A stretch of DNA of 64,000 bases from Kribbella pratensis (GTDB lineage Bacteria; Actinomycetota; Actinomycetes; Propionibacteriales; Kribbellaceae): assembly GCF_004365355.1 (NCBI RefSeq), contig NZ_SODP01000003.1, positions 806,001 to 870,000 on the forward strand, written 5' to 3'. Both the position numbers and the translations under genes were made by a program. Below the pieces are notes generated by a model. That model was not told the origin of the DNA and did not search any database. It saw nothing but the letters and a program-made list of their open reading frames with translations. This document shows positions 38,781-47,232 of the stretch, in pieces (position 1 is the first letter of the stretch; each line of letters opens with the position of its first letter).

Positions 38781-39811
38781 AGGCACTCAAGACCCTGCTC
38801 GCCGCCACTGTGTTGCTCACGGCAACCATAAACCTGACAGCTTGTGGCGGAACCGGAGTCGCGTCGACCGGTGACGGCGCCAAGAAGACTGTCACCGTGT
38901 ACACCGCGGACGGCTTGGCCGACTGGTACAAGACCCGGTTCGCCGCGTTCACCCAGAAGACCGGGATCAAGGTGCAGACCGTCGAGGCCGGCTCCGGTGA
39001 GGTGGTGTCGCGGCTGCAGAAGGAGAAGTCGAACCCGCAGGCCGACGTCGTCGTGACGCTGCCGCCGTTCATCCAGAAGGCGTCGAAGGACGGTCTGCTG
39101 CAGAAGTACGACGTACCCGGCGCCGACCAGGTGAAGGGCGTCAAGGGCGACGACTACGTCGCCGTGGTCGACAACGACCTGTGCTTCATCGCGAACCAGC
39201 AGGCGGGGACGCCGAAGACGTTCGACGATCTGCTCGACCCGAAGTTCAAGGGCAAGCTGCAGTACTCGACGCCGGGGCAGGCCGGTGACGGCACCGCCGT
39301 ACTGCTGCTGCTCCAGCACCTGCTCGGCAGGCAGGGCGCGCTCGACTACCTGAAGAAGCTCGAGGCGAACAACGTCGGCCCGTCCGCATCAACCGGGAAG
39401 CTGCAGCCGAAGGTCAGCAAGGGCGAGCTGCTGGTCGCGAACGGCGACGTACAGATGAACGCGGCGTCGATCGCGAACGACAAGTCAGCGTTCAGCATCT
39501 TCTTCCCGGCGGGTGCCGACGGGAAGCGGACCACGCTCGCGCTGCCGTACGTCATGGGTCTCGGGGCTGGTGCGCCGAACGCGGACGGCGGGAAGCAGTT
39601 GATGGACTACCTGCTCTCGACAGACGCGCAGCAGACGGTCTCGAAGGACGCCTTCGGGATTCCGGCGCGGGACGACGTGAAGCCGACCGACGCGAACTTC
39701 CAGACGGTCGAGAAGGTGACGGACGGTGTCGAGGTCTGGCAGCCCGACTGGTCCACCGTGCTGAGCGACCTGGACGGCGACGTCGCGGCGTACACCAAGG
39801 CTGTGGGATGA
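38777..39811 (+). CDS. Aminoethylphosphonate-type ABC transporter substrate-binding lipoprotein
   Basis: The 344-residue product has a lipoprotein signal with lipobox LTAC (Cys at about 23), then an extracellular binding protein of the iron/thiamine/AEP class (VTVYTADGLADWYKTRFAAF, ADVVVTLPPFIQ, GKLQYSTPGQAGDGTAVLLLLQ). It resembles the PhnS subgroup. GTG 38777 overlaps the hydrolase stop by four bases. Bound substrate is inferred from the operon to be 2-aminoethylphosphonate or a relative. Confidence 0.87.
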   Translation: MKALKTLLAATVLLTATINLTACGGTGVASTGDGAKKTVTVYTADGLADWYKTRFAAFTQKTGIKVQTVEAGSGEVVSRLQKEKSNPQADVVVTLPPFIQKASKDGLLQKYDVPGADQVKGVKGDDYVAVVDNDLCFIANQQAGTPKTFDDLLDPKFKGKLQYSTPGQAGDGTAVLLLLQHLLGRQGALDYLKKLEANNVGPSASTGKLQPKVSKGELLVANGDVQMNAASIANDKSAFSIFFPAGADGKRTTLALPYVMGLGAGAPNADGGKQLMDYLLSTDAQQTVSKDAFGIPARDDVKPTDANFQTVEKVTDGVEVWQPDWSTVLSDLDGDVAAYTKAVG

Positions 39812-41028
39812 CGGTTCAGCTCGAGGACGTCACGGTTCACTTCGGCCGGACGTGCGCGCTGGAGGGGTTCGACCTGAGCGTCGCGGCCCGTGAAACGGTC
39901 GCGCTGCTCGGGCCGTCCGGGTCGGGGAAGTCGACCGCGTTGAAGGCGGTGGCCGGGTTCGTCCGGCCGACGCGCGGGCGGATCCGGCTGGGTGGGAACG
40001 ACGTCACCGATCTTCCGCCTGCTCGGCGGGGGATCGGGGTGGTCGTGCAGCAGTACGCGTTGTTCCCGCATCTGCGGGTTGCGGACAACGTGGCGTTCGG
40101 GCTGCGCGCTGCACGCAAGCCGAAGGCCGAAGTGACGCGGCGGGTCGGCGAGATGCTCGAGATGGTCGGGATGGCGTCGTACGGGCGTCGGTTTCCGCGC
40201 GAGTTGTCCGGTGGGCAGCAACAGCGGGTTGCCATCGCGCGGGCGCTGGCGATCCAGCCGTCGGTGTTGCTGCTGGACGAGCCGCTTGCGGCGCTTGACG
40301 CGCAGTTGCGTGCGGACATGCTCGGCGAGCTGCAGAAGTTGCGTCGTGAGGTGCCGGAGATTGCGATCGTTTACGTCACCCACGATCAGTCGGAGGCGTT
40401 GGCGCTGGCCGACCGGATCGCGGTGATGCGCGATGCTCGACTTGTCGACATTGCGCCGGCCGCCGAGTTGTACGCCGCTCCGCCGTCGGCCTTCACCGCG
40501 TCGTTCCTGGGCGGGGCGAACCTGCTGCCCGTGGCGATGGACGAAGGCGGCGTGACGGTGGCAGGCGCCGTGATCCCGGGCCTGAAACCAGAGGAGGGCA
40601 AGAGCCTGCTGTGCATCCGGCCGCATGCAATCCGCCTGGAGCCGCCGGCGGCCGCTAGCGCGGCCGCGGCGGGTGGTGAGGGCGTGCTGGGTAGCGAAGC
40701 CCTGGGTGGTGCGGGCGCGCTGGGTGGTGCAGAGCTGGGTGGTGCGGAGCTGGGTAGCGAAGCGCTGGGTGGTGCGGCGATGGGGGGTGCGGGGGCGCGG
40801 GGGGCGGTGGAGGACGCGGTGGAGGATGCGGTGAGGTTGGTGGGGCGGGTTGTGGCGGCGCAGTGGCGCGGGGCTTCCAGTCAGGTGACCTGTTTGGTTG
40901 ACGGGCTTGCGGAGGTGTCGGTGCGGGTTGATGTGCCGGCTGGTCGGCGGGTGCCGGAGTTCGGGGCGGGTGTGGTGATGGTGTTGCCGGTCGAGGCGTG
41001 CAGTTTGGTGCCGGCGGGGGTGGGCTGA
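39808..41028 (+). CDS. ABC transporter ATP-binding protein (PhnT-like) with expanded linker
   Basis: The 406-residue product is a CUT/PhnT-type ATPase: Walker A GPSGSGKSTALKAV, VVVQQYALFPHL, signature LSGGQQQRVAIARAL, Walker B LLLDEPLAALD, switch YVTHDQSEAL. After the catalytic domain the C-terminal TOBE region is split by a Gly/Ala/Glu-rich insertion (about residues 280-340) made of seven repeats of LGGAE-like units (see 40687-40797), then resumes as RLVGRVVAAQWRGASS. The family usually has about 340-370 residues. The insert is low complexity and should be disordered. Confidence 0.88.
   Translation: MTVQLEDVTVHFGRTCALEGFDLSVAARETVALLGPSGSGKSTALKAVAGFVRPTRGRIRLGGNDVTDLPPARRGIGVVVQQYALFPHLRVADNVAFGLRAARKPKAEVTRRVGEMLEMVGMASYGRRFPRELSGGQQQRVAIARALAIQPSVLLLDEPLAALDAQLRADMLGELQKLRREVPEIAIVYVTHDQSEALALADRIAVMRDARLVDIAPAAELYAAPPSAFTASFLGGANLLPVAMDEGGVTVAGAVIPGLKPEEGKSLLCIRPHAIRLEPPAAASAAAAGGEGVLGSEALGGAGALGGAELGGAELGSEALGGAAMGGAGARGAVEDAVEDAVRLVGRVVAAQWRGASSQVTCLVDGLAEVSVRVDVPAGRRVPEFGAGVVMVLPVEACSLVPAGVG
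40687..40797 (+). repeat. In-frame 15/18-base tandem repeat in the ABC ATPase gene
   Basis: Seven units follow each other: 40687-40701, 40702-40719, 40720-40734, 40735-40749, 40750-40764, 40765-40779 and 40780-40797. Typical unit CTGGGTGGTGCGGAG (Leu-Gly-Gly-Ala-Glu); two copies read CTGGGTAGCGAAGC(C/G) (LGSEA). All lengths are multiples of three, so the frame is kept. Replication slippage is the likely origin. Confidence 0.85.
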
Positions 41029-41843
41029 TGGCTGTCGAGGCGTTGGGAGCCACCGTTGTCGTGAGCACTCCGAGGCGGCGGGATGGTCGGTGGTTGTGGG
41101 TGTTGCCGCCGTTGGTGCTGATTGGCGTACTCGTCGTCTATCCGCTGGTGTTGGTGGCGATCGAGTCGATTCCCGCGTGGGGTGATGTGGTCGGGTCGGC
41201 GGAGTTCCGGGATGCGCTGGTGCGGACCGTGCAGATCGCCGTGAGTTCGACGGTTGGGTGCCTCGTCGTCGGAACGTTCCTCGCTGTGGTGATCAGCTTC
41301 GTGCCGTTCCCGGGCGCGCGCGTGGTTGCCGGACTTGTCGACACCATGCTTGCGTTGCCGTCGTTCCTGGTCGCGTTGTCGTTCACGTTCATCTACGGCA
41401 CGACGGGGATCCTCCGCGCGGGCGGGTTCCTTACCTCGCCGTGGGCCGTCGTACTGGCCGAGGTCACGTTCTACACCCCGTTCGTGATGCGGCCGTTGCT
41501 GGCAGCAATGAGTCGGTTGCCGCGGGCACAGCTCGACGTGGCGGCCAGTCTCGGTGCCGGCCCGTGGCGGGTACTGCGCCAGGTCGTGCTGCCCGAAGTA
41601 CGCCCGGCGCTCGTCGCGGGGGGCGGCCTGACCTTGCTGCTGACGCTGAACGAGTTCGGCATCGTCCTGTTCCTCGGTGCGAAGGGCACGACGACGTTGC
41701 CGATGCTCGTGCACACCAAGGGCATCGTGATGTTCGACTATCCCGGCGCGTGCGCGATCGCGGTCGTCCAGATCGCCTTGTCGCTCGGGCTGTACGCCGT
41801 ACTGCGGATGGCACTGGGAGGTCGTCGTGCTCGTCTGGACTAG
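41028..41843 (+). CDS. Phosphonate ABC transporter permease 1 (PhnU-like)
   Basis: The 271-residue binding-protein-dependent permease has about six helices (LWVLPPLVLIGVLVVYPLVL, VGCLVVGTFLAVVISF...) and the EAA loop DVAASLGAGPWRVLRQVVLP that contacts the ATPase. ATG 41028 overlaps the ATPase stop by one base (TGATG). It forms the transmembrane channel with the next gene. Confidence 0.88.
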   Translation: MAVEALGATVVVSTPRRRDGRWLWVLPPLVLIGVLVVYPLVLVAIESIPAWGDVVGSAEFRDALVRTVQIAVSSTVGCLVVGTFLAVVISFVPFPGARVVAGLVDTMLALPSFLVALSFTFIYGTTGILRAGGFLTSPWAVVLAEVTFYTPFVMRPLLAAMSRLPRAQLDVAASLGAGPWRVLRQVVLPEVRPALVAGGGLTLLLTLNEFGIVLFLGAKGTTTLPMLVHTKGIVMFDYPGACAIAVVQIALSLGLYAVLRMALGGRRARLD

Positions 41844-42618
41844 AAGTGGGAAGGCAATCGTCTGGACGGCGTTTGCCGTCGTGTTCGGGCTGCTCGTGCT
41901 GCTGCCGTTCCTGGTGGTGATCGCGGCCGCGTTCGCCGGCTCGTGGAACGGCGTACTGCCGTCGGACCTGACCGGCGAGCATCTGCGTCAGGCGTTGTCG
42001 GGCGACGAGCTGGCCTCGTTGTCCGTGAGCTTGCAGACCGCGTTCATGGGTGGATTGCTCGCGGTGCTCTTCGGGACCTGGGGTGCGATGGCGGCTCACG
42101 GGTCCCGGTTCGCCCGGGCCGCGGATGCGATGCATCATCTGCCCATTGCAGTGCCCTCGGTGGTGGTCGGGCTCGGCCTGCTGGTCGCGTTCTCGCGGCA
42201 GCCTGTGCTGCTCAACGGGACCAAATGGATCGTGGTGATCGCGCACCTCGTGCTGATGGTTGCCTTCAGCTACGGAACGGTTGCCGCGGCGCTGCAACGG
42301 GTCGATCCGTCGTACGCCGACGTCGCCGCGTCGCTCGGTGCGTCGCCGGCCCGGGTGCTGTGGCGGGTCCGGCTGCCGATGCTGCTGCCCGCGATCTCCT
42401 CGGCGGCCGGACTGTCCGTCGCGTTGTCGATGGGTGAGGTCGGCGCCACGATCATGGTGTACCCGGCGTCGTGGCGGACGTTGCCGGTGAGCATCTTCGC
42501 ACTGACCGACCGCGGTCAGACGTTCGTCGCCGCGGCCGAGGCCGTGGTGCTGCTCGCGACGACCGTCGTCCTCGTCCTCATCCTCGATCGGCTGCGGGGT
42601 CGGGCTGCCGAGCGGTAA
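41827..42618 (+). CDS. Phosphonate ABC transporter permease 2 (PhnV-like)
   Basis: The 263-residue permease has six helices, EAA loop DVAASLGASPARVLWRVRLP, and HLPIAVPSVVVGLGLLVAF typical of this group. GTG 41827 lies inside the end of the previous gene (17-base overlap), so translation is coupled. It is the last gene of the operon. Its 3' end overlaps the convergent SRPBCC gene by 41 bases, and no terminator is visible. Confidence 0.88.
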   Translation: MLVWTRSGKAIVWTAFAVVFGLLVLLPFLVVIAAAFAGSWNGVLPSDLTGEHLRQALSGDELASLSVSLQTAFMGGLLAVLFGTWGAMAAHGSRFARAADAMHHLPIAVPSVVVGLGLLVAFSRQPVLLNGTKWIVVIAHLVLMVAFSYGTVAAALQRVDPSYADVAASLGASPARVLWRVRLPMLLPAISSAAGLSVALSMGEVGATIMVYPASWRTLPVSIFALTDRGQTFVAAAEAVVLLATTVVLVLILDRLRGRAAER

Positions 42619-43027
42619 CCGGCTCGAGCAGCTCGGCCAGGCGGCGCAGCTCAGGCGCCCAGGCCAGCTGGTGGTTGGCGGCGTCCTCGGCGTCGGCGAA
42701 GCCGGTGTGGCTGAGCACCATCCGGGTGCCATCGGCAACTTCCGTCAGTTCTACTTCGACCCGGGTCGGCTCGTCCTCGGTGCCGTCCCATTTCCAGCTG
42801 AAGACCAGGCGGCGCGGCGGCTGCACCTCGAGGTAACTCCCGCGCACCACGTGCGGTCCCATCTCGACGACGTACTCGCCACCGACGCGGACGTCGGCCT
42901 GGACCTTCAGGTCGAGCTCGGGATTCGGGCAGTACCACCGGGCCAGCAGTTCGACCCGCGTCCAGGCGTCGTACACCCGGCCGATCGTTGCCGGAAGCAC
43001 CCTTTCGATCCGGATCTCAGCGTCCAT
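42578..43027 (-). CDS. SRPBCC / AHSA1-domain protein, second copy
   Basis: The 149-residue AHSA1-type protein (IRIERVLPATIGRVYDAWTR, WYCPNPELDLKVQADVRVGG, MVLSHTGFADAEDAANH) is longer in its helix 3 than the copy at 18899 and only distantly related to it. ATG 43027 lies 11 bases inside the end of the ArsR gene, so the two are coupled. This gives a second ArsR-SRPBCC module in the window. Ligand unknown. Confidence 0.87.
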   Translation of the reverse strand: MDAEIRIERVLPATIGRVYDAWTRVELLARWYCPNPELDLKVQADVRVGGEYVVEMGPHVVRGSYLEVQPPRRLVFSWKWDGTEDEPTRVEVELTEVADGTRMVLSHTGFADAEDAANHQLAWAPELRRLAELLEPVTARQPDPAADRG

Positions 43028-43343
43028 CGTCGTCCCCTCGCAGGAGTTCTTCCAACCGGTCAACGGTGCTGTTCCAGTACGTCGTGAGGTCGCCGAGCCA
43101 CTGCTCCACCTCGGAGAGCGCCTCCGGCCGGAGCGTGCACACCACCGTCCGCCCGACCCGGCGCCGACGCACCAGACCCGCGTCCACCAGCACGCCGACG
43201 TGCTTGGTGATCGCGGGTGGGGTGATCCGGTGCGGCTCGGCGAGCTCGCCCATAGTCGCGTCACCCCGACTCAGCCGGCTCACGATCGCCAGCCGAGTCG
43301 GGTCCGCGAGCGCTCCGAACGTCTTCGCCAACACACCTGACAC
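43017..43343 (-). CDS. ArsR-family transcriptional regulator, second copy
   Basis: The 108-residue winged helix reads FGALADPTRLAIVSRLSRGD, HRITPPAITKHVGVLVDAGL, RRRRVGRTVVCTLRPEAL. No metal-binding cysteine pattern. GTG 43343 starts directly after a perfect 16-bp palindrome (43344-43359), so it probably represses itself and the coupled SRPBCC gene. Confidence 0.87.
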   Translation of the reverse strand: MSGVLAKTFGALADPTRLAIVSRLSRGDATMGELAEPHRITPPAITKHVGVLVDAGLVRRRRVGRTVVCTLRPEALSEVEQWLGDLTTYWNSTVDRLEELLRGDDDGR

Positions 43344-43359
43344 TTCACCAGATGGTGAA
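43344..43359. promoter_or_regulatory. ArsR operator palindrome
   Basis: TTCACCA-GA-TGGTGAA, a perfect 7-bp dyad with a 2-base centre, abuts the GTG start of the ArsR gene. Confidence 0.6.
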
Positions 43360-43367
43360 CTAATCCG

Positions 43368-44432
43368 TCAAGGGCGCACCTCGAACACCAGGTTGAACGG
43401 CGTCTGCGCCACCGTCCGGAACCGGTTGAACCCGGCCGCCTTCGTCACGTCCTTGATCCGGGCCGGACCGGCCTGCGTACCGAGCGCGAGCCCCACCGGC
43501 TGGGACAGCGATGCCGGCGTGCAGAGCAACGTGGAGAAGCCGTAGTACGCCCGCCCGACCGGGTTGAGGTTGTCCTCGACGTGGTCGCCGGCCATCGGCT
43601 CGACCAGCATCCAGGTGCCGTCGGGCGCCAGCGCCTCCCGTACATGCCGGGCCGCGCCGACCGGATCACCCATGTCGTGCAGAGCATCGAACGTCGTCAC
43701 CAGGTCGAACCCGGACCCGCTGAAGCTGTCGGCCGGTGAGACCTCGAACGACACCCGGTCGGCGACACCTGCCTCCGCCGCACGCAGCCGGGCCGTCTCG
43801 ATCGATGCCTGGTGGTAGTCCGAGCCGATGAACGTCGACCGCGGGAATGCCTCGGCCATCAGGATGGTCGACGAGCCGTGCCCGCAGCCGATGTCGGCCA
43901 CCGTCGCGCCCCGCTGCAGCTTCTCCACCACGCCGTCGAGCGCAGGCAGCCAGCTGGGCAGGAGGTTGGCGTTGTACGACGGCCGGAAGAACCGCTCACA
44001 CCCGACGTGCACGTCCGTCGTGTGCTCGTGCCACCCGACCCCAGCACCGCTGCGTGCGGCCTCGATGGTGTCCGTGGTGTGCTGCAGCGTGCCCAGTGCG
44101 ATCTGGAAGAACCCAGGCAGGTACGCCGGGCTGCTCGGATCGGTCATGGCGACGGCGTGCTCTGGTGGCAACGTGTAGCGACCGGTGCTCGCGTCGTACT
44201 CGACGATTCCGCCCGCGGCCTGGGCGTTCAGCCACTCGCGGGTGTAGTGCTCGTCGGTGCTGGTCCACTCGGCGAGCTCGGACGGTGTGGCCGGGCCTTG
44301 ATCGCTGAGCGCCTGGTAGTACCCGAGGCGATCGCCCATCACCACCAGCGCCGCGTTCAGCGTCGCCCCTACCTCGTCCACGGCCTTGAACACGAAGCCC
44401 ATCAGTTTGTCGGCGTCGATTGCAACAGTCAT
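43368..44432 (-). CDS. SAM-dependent methyltransferase with N-terminal winged helix (Rv2258c-like)
   Basis: The 354-residue product has an N-terminal winged-helix segment (about 10-90: LGYYQALSDQGPATPSELAE, REWLNAQAAGGIVEYDA) and a methyltransferase domain with TVADIGCGHGSSTILMAEAF and FDLVTTFDALHDMGDP. The plan is that of Rv2258c-type proteins of mycobacteria. The substrate is unknown. ATG at 44432; only 24 bases separate its stop from the ArsR start. Confidence 0.85.
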   Translation of the reverse strand: MTVAIDADKLMGFVFKAVDEVGATLNAALVVMGDRLGYYQALSDQGPATPSELAEWTSTDEHYTREWLNAQAAGGIVEYDASTGRYTLPPEHAVAMTDPSSPAYLPGFFQIALGTLQHTTDTIEAARSGAGVGWHEHTTDVHVGCERFFRPSYNANLLPSWLPALDGVVEKLQRGATVADIGCGHGSSTILMAEAFPRSTFIGSDYHQASIETARLRAAEAGVADRVSFEVSPADSFSGSGFDLVTTFDALHDMGDPVGAARHVREALAPDGTWMLVEPMAGDHVEDNLNPVGRAYYGFSTLLCTPASLSQPVGLALGTQAGPARIKDVTKAAGFNRFRTVAQTPFNLVFEVRP

Positions 44433-44528
44433 TTGCTTTGCCCCCTAGTGGTTTGCGTACCCGAGAGAACGTAGGCAGCGCGGACAGCACGTCGCATCAG
44501 GTGGGGTTACTGGTGCACACTGCGAGAC

Positions 44529-47222
44529 ATGCTCATCGGGCGGGAGGCGGAGCGCCGGGTGATCGAGCAACTGGTCGCGGGGGCGCGGGTCGGAGCCGCT
44601 GGGGTGCTGCTCGTCACCGGCGAGCCCGGCATCGGCAAAACCAGCCTGCTGGACGAAGCCGCCGCGCTGGCAGGCGGACTACGCATCCTGCGCGCTCGCG
44701 GCGCCGAAGCCGAACGTGAGGTGCCCTTCGCGGCACTGCTCCAGCTACTACGGCCAGCCCTCTCCAGCCTCGACCGCATCCCCGGTCCGCAGCAGTCCGC
44801 ACTCGCATCGGCGCTGGCGTTAAGGCCTGACACCGGTACTCCGGCGGATCGCTTCGCGGTCGGCGCCGCAACCCTCAGTCTGATCTGCCGGTACGCCGAA
44901 GACGCCCCGCTCGCACTGATCATCGACGACGCCCACCTGCTCGATCGTCCGTCCGCAGAAGCGTTGCTGTTCGCCGCCCGACGCCTGGTGGCCGATCCGA
45001 TCGTCATGCTGATCGCAGCCCGCGCCCACGAACCGCATCCGCTAGAGGCCGACCTCCCGAGGCTGCACCTGGACGGCATCACGCTCGAGGCCGCGCAGCA
45101 ACTCGTGCAGCACCTGCCGGGCGATCTCGTCGAGCAGCTCTACCAAACCGTGGCAGGTAACCCGCTAGCCCTGCTCGAGCTCGCAGACGACCCGGATCGC
45201 CTGCACCGTACGCCGCCCGGCCTACCACTCGCAGTGCCGACGATGCTCGCAGAAGCCTTCGTCAGCAGGGCAAACCGACTCAGCCCGGATGCACGCACCG
45301 CACTGCTGGTCTCCGCGATCGACGACTGTGAACTCGGATCCGTGGCGCGAGCCTGCGCAGAGCTGGGCGTCGATGTTGCGGCACTTGAGGAAGCCGAAGC
45401 GGCCGGGCTGGTCGCGATCCGCGACGGTGAGGTCGTCTGGCGGCATCCCCTGGTCCGCTCCGCCATCTACACGAGTGCTGACCCAGCAGAGCGACGTACT
45501 GCGCATCGAGCAGTCGCCCGCACCACACCGGACGAGGACCGGCGTGCCTGGCATCTGTCAGAGGCAGTACTAGGCGCTGACGATGACGTGGCGGCCGGCC
45601 TGGTCGCCGCGGCCGAGCACGCTGCTGCTCGTGGGGCGCACGCCGTCGCTGCGACCGCCTACGAACGTGCTGGGCGACTGAGTCGTGGGCTCCAGGACCG
45701 TGCACTGAGGTTGGTGTCAGCTGGGGAGGCGGCGTGGTCGGCTGGACTTGCTGAGCGGGCAGACGCGTTGCTCGCTGACGCCTTGATGCTGCAGCCACCG
45801 CTGTCGGTGAAGCTCCGGGCACAGGAGATTCGTGGTGACGTCGAGGTGAAGTGTGGCTCGCCACGCCGGGCGCGCGACATCCTCGTGGCTGCGGCGGCCG
45901 AGTGCACAGATCCGGAGGTCGCCACCGGGATGCTGGCCGATGCTGTCGCCGCGTGCTTTCGCCTCTGTGACGCCGCAGCAGGGCTGGAGGTCGCGCACGA
46001 GCTGGATCGCCTCCGCCCGGCACTCGAGCGGCCCGGGCCACGGATCATGGGCATGCTGGCGAGCGGTGTGGCGAAGGTGCTCGCCGGGGACGGCGGAATG
46101 GATCAGATCCGGGCGGCGATCGGGTTGGAGCCGTCGGACGAGCTGGACCGCGACCGCCGCCGCCAGGTCTGGATGGTGCTCGCCGCGCTGTTCCTCCGCG
46201 AGACCGGTACCGGCCGGGCGATGCTGCAGCAGGCGATGCTCGAACGGCGGGAGCAGGTCGCTCTCGGGACCCTGCCCGGCCTCCTGTTCGTCCTGGCCCG
46301 CGATGACGCGACGACAGATCGCTGGGCCGACGCGGAGACGTCGTACGACGAGGGGATCCGGCTGTCGCGTGAGACCGGGCAGACGACCGAACTGGCGATG
46401 AACCTGGCCGGTCTGGCGTGGCTGTGGTCGCACGAGGGGAGAGCGGAGTGTCAGGAGGTCGCTGCGGAGTGCCTGCGGATCTGTGCGGAGCATGAGATCC
46501 ACCTGGGCACGCTGTGGTCCTTGTTCGCACTGGGCGACCTGGAGCTCGGGCGCGGTGATCCGGCGGCGGCATTGCCGCAGTACGAGCGACTGGTCGACGT
46601 ACTGGCCGAGTATGGGTTGAAGGACCCGGACCTGTCGCCGGCGCCGGAGTTGGTCGAGGTGTATCTGCGGCTGGGGCGTGTTGACGATGCGCAGCGGCTG
46701 GCTGAGGAGCACTCCGCTCTGGCTGAGGCGAAGGGGCAGCCGTGGTCGTTGGCCCGCGCAGCGCGGGCGCGTGGTGTGGCCGGTGACAGCGAGGGGGACT
46801 TCCTGCTGGCGCTCAGTCGGCACGAGGTGACGCTGGACGCCTTCGAGCTCGCCAGGACGCGTCTTGCGTACGGTGCGTGGCTGCGGCGAATACGGCGGCG
46901 TGTCGACGCACGTACGCAGCTCCGGCTCGCAGTGGAGGGCTTTGATGCGCTCGGTGCGCGCGGGTGGGCTGACCAGGCCGCTGCGGAGCTCAAGGCGACC
47001 GGTGAGACCGCACGGCGTCGCGTGCCGAGCACGGCCGACGACTTGACTCCGCAAGAGCGGCAGATCGCCGTACTGCTCGCGGACGGGCACAGCATCCGGG
47101 AGGCGGCGGCCCGGCTCTTCCTGAGTCCGAAGACCGTCGAGTACCACCTCCGCAAGGTCTACACGAAGCTGGGCATCCACTCCCGCACCGAACTCGCTGA
47201 GCATCTGGAACGGCGAACGTAG
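44529..47222 (+). CDS. LAL-type LuxR-family transcriptional activator with ATPase domain
   Basis: The 897-residue product has an N-terminal AAA/STAND ATPase (Walker A VTGEPGIGKTSLLDEA, Walker B ALIIDDAHLLD), a long TPR-like helical middle (about 350-820), and a C-terminal LuxR helix-turn-helix (LTPQERQIAVLLADGHSIRE then FLSPKTVEYHLRKVYTKLGI). LAL regulators often activate secondary-metabolite or catabolic genes. It is followed after 10 bases by a P450 on the same strand, which may be its output or a cofactor of its cluster. A weak CACACT box lies 7 bases before the ATG. Confidence 0.92.
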   Translation: MLIGREAERRVIEQLVAGARVGAAGVLLVTGEPGIGKTSLLDEAAALAGGLRILRARGAEAEREVPFAALLQLLRPALSSLDRIPGPQQSALASALALRPDTGTPADRFAVGAATLSLICRYAEDAPLALIIDDAHLLDRPSAEALLFAARRLVADPIVMLIAARAHEPHPLEADLPRLHLDGITLEAAQQLVQHLPGDLVEQLYQTVAGNPLALLELADDPDRLHRTPPGLPLAVPTMLAEAFVSRANRLSPDARTALLVSAIDDCELGSVARACAELGVDVAALEEAEAAGLVAIRDGEVVWRHPLVRSAIYTSADPAERRTAHRAVARTTPDEDRRAWHLSEAVLGADDDVAAGLVAAAEHAAARGAHAVAATAYERAGRLSRGLQDRALRLVSAGEAAWSAGLAERADALLADALMLQPPLSVKLRAQEIRGDVEVKCGSPRRARDILVAAAAECTDPEVATGMLADAVAACFRLCDAAAGLEVAHELDRLRPALERPGPRIMGMLASGVAKVLAGDGGMDQIRAAIGLEPSDELDRDRRRQVWMVLAALFLRETGTGRAMLQQAMLERREQVALGTLPGLLFVLARDDATTDRWADAETSYDEGIRLSRETGQTTELAMNLAGLAWLWSHEGRAECQEVAAECLRICAEHEIHLGTLWSLFALGDLELGRGDPAAALPQYERLVDVLAEYGLKDPDLSPAPELVEVYLRLGRVDDAQRLAEEHSALAEAKGQPWSLARAARARGVAGDSEGDFLLALSRHEVTLDAFELARTRLAYGAWLRRIRRRVDARTQLRLAVEGFDALGARGWADQAAAELKATGETARRRVPSTADDLTPQERQIAVLLADGHSIREAAARLFLSPKTVEYHLRKVYTKLGIHSRTELAEHLERRT

Positions 47223-47232
47223 GCTGGCCCGC

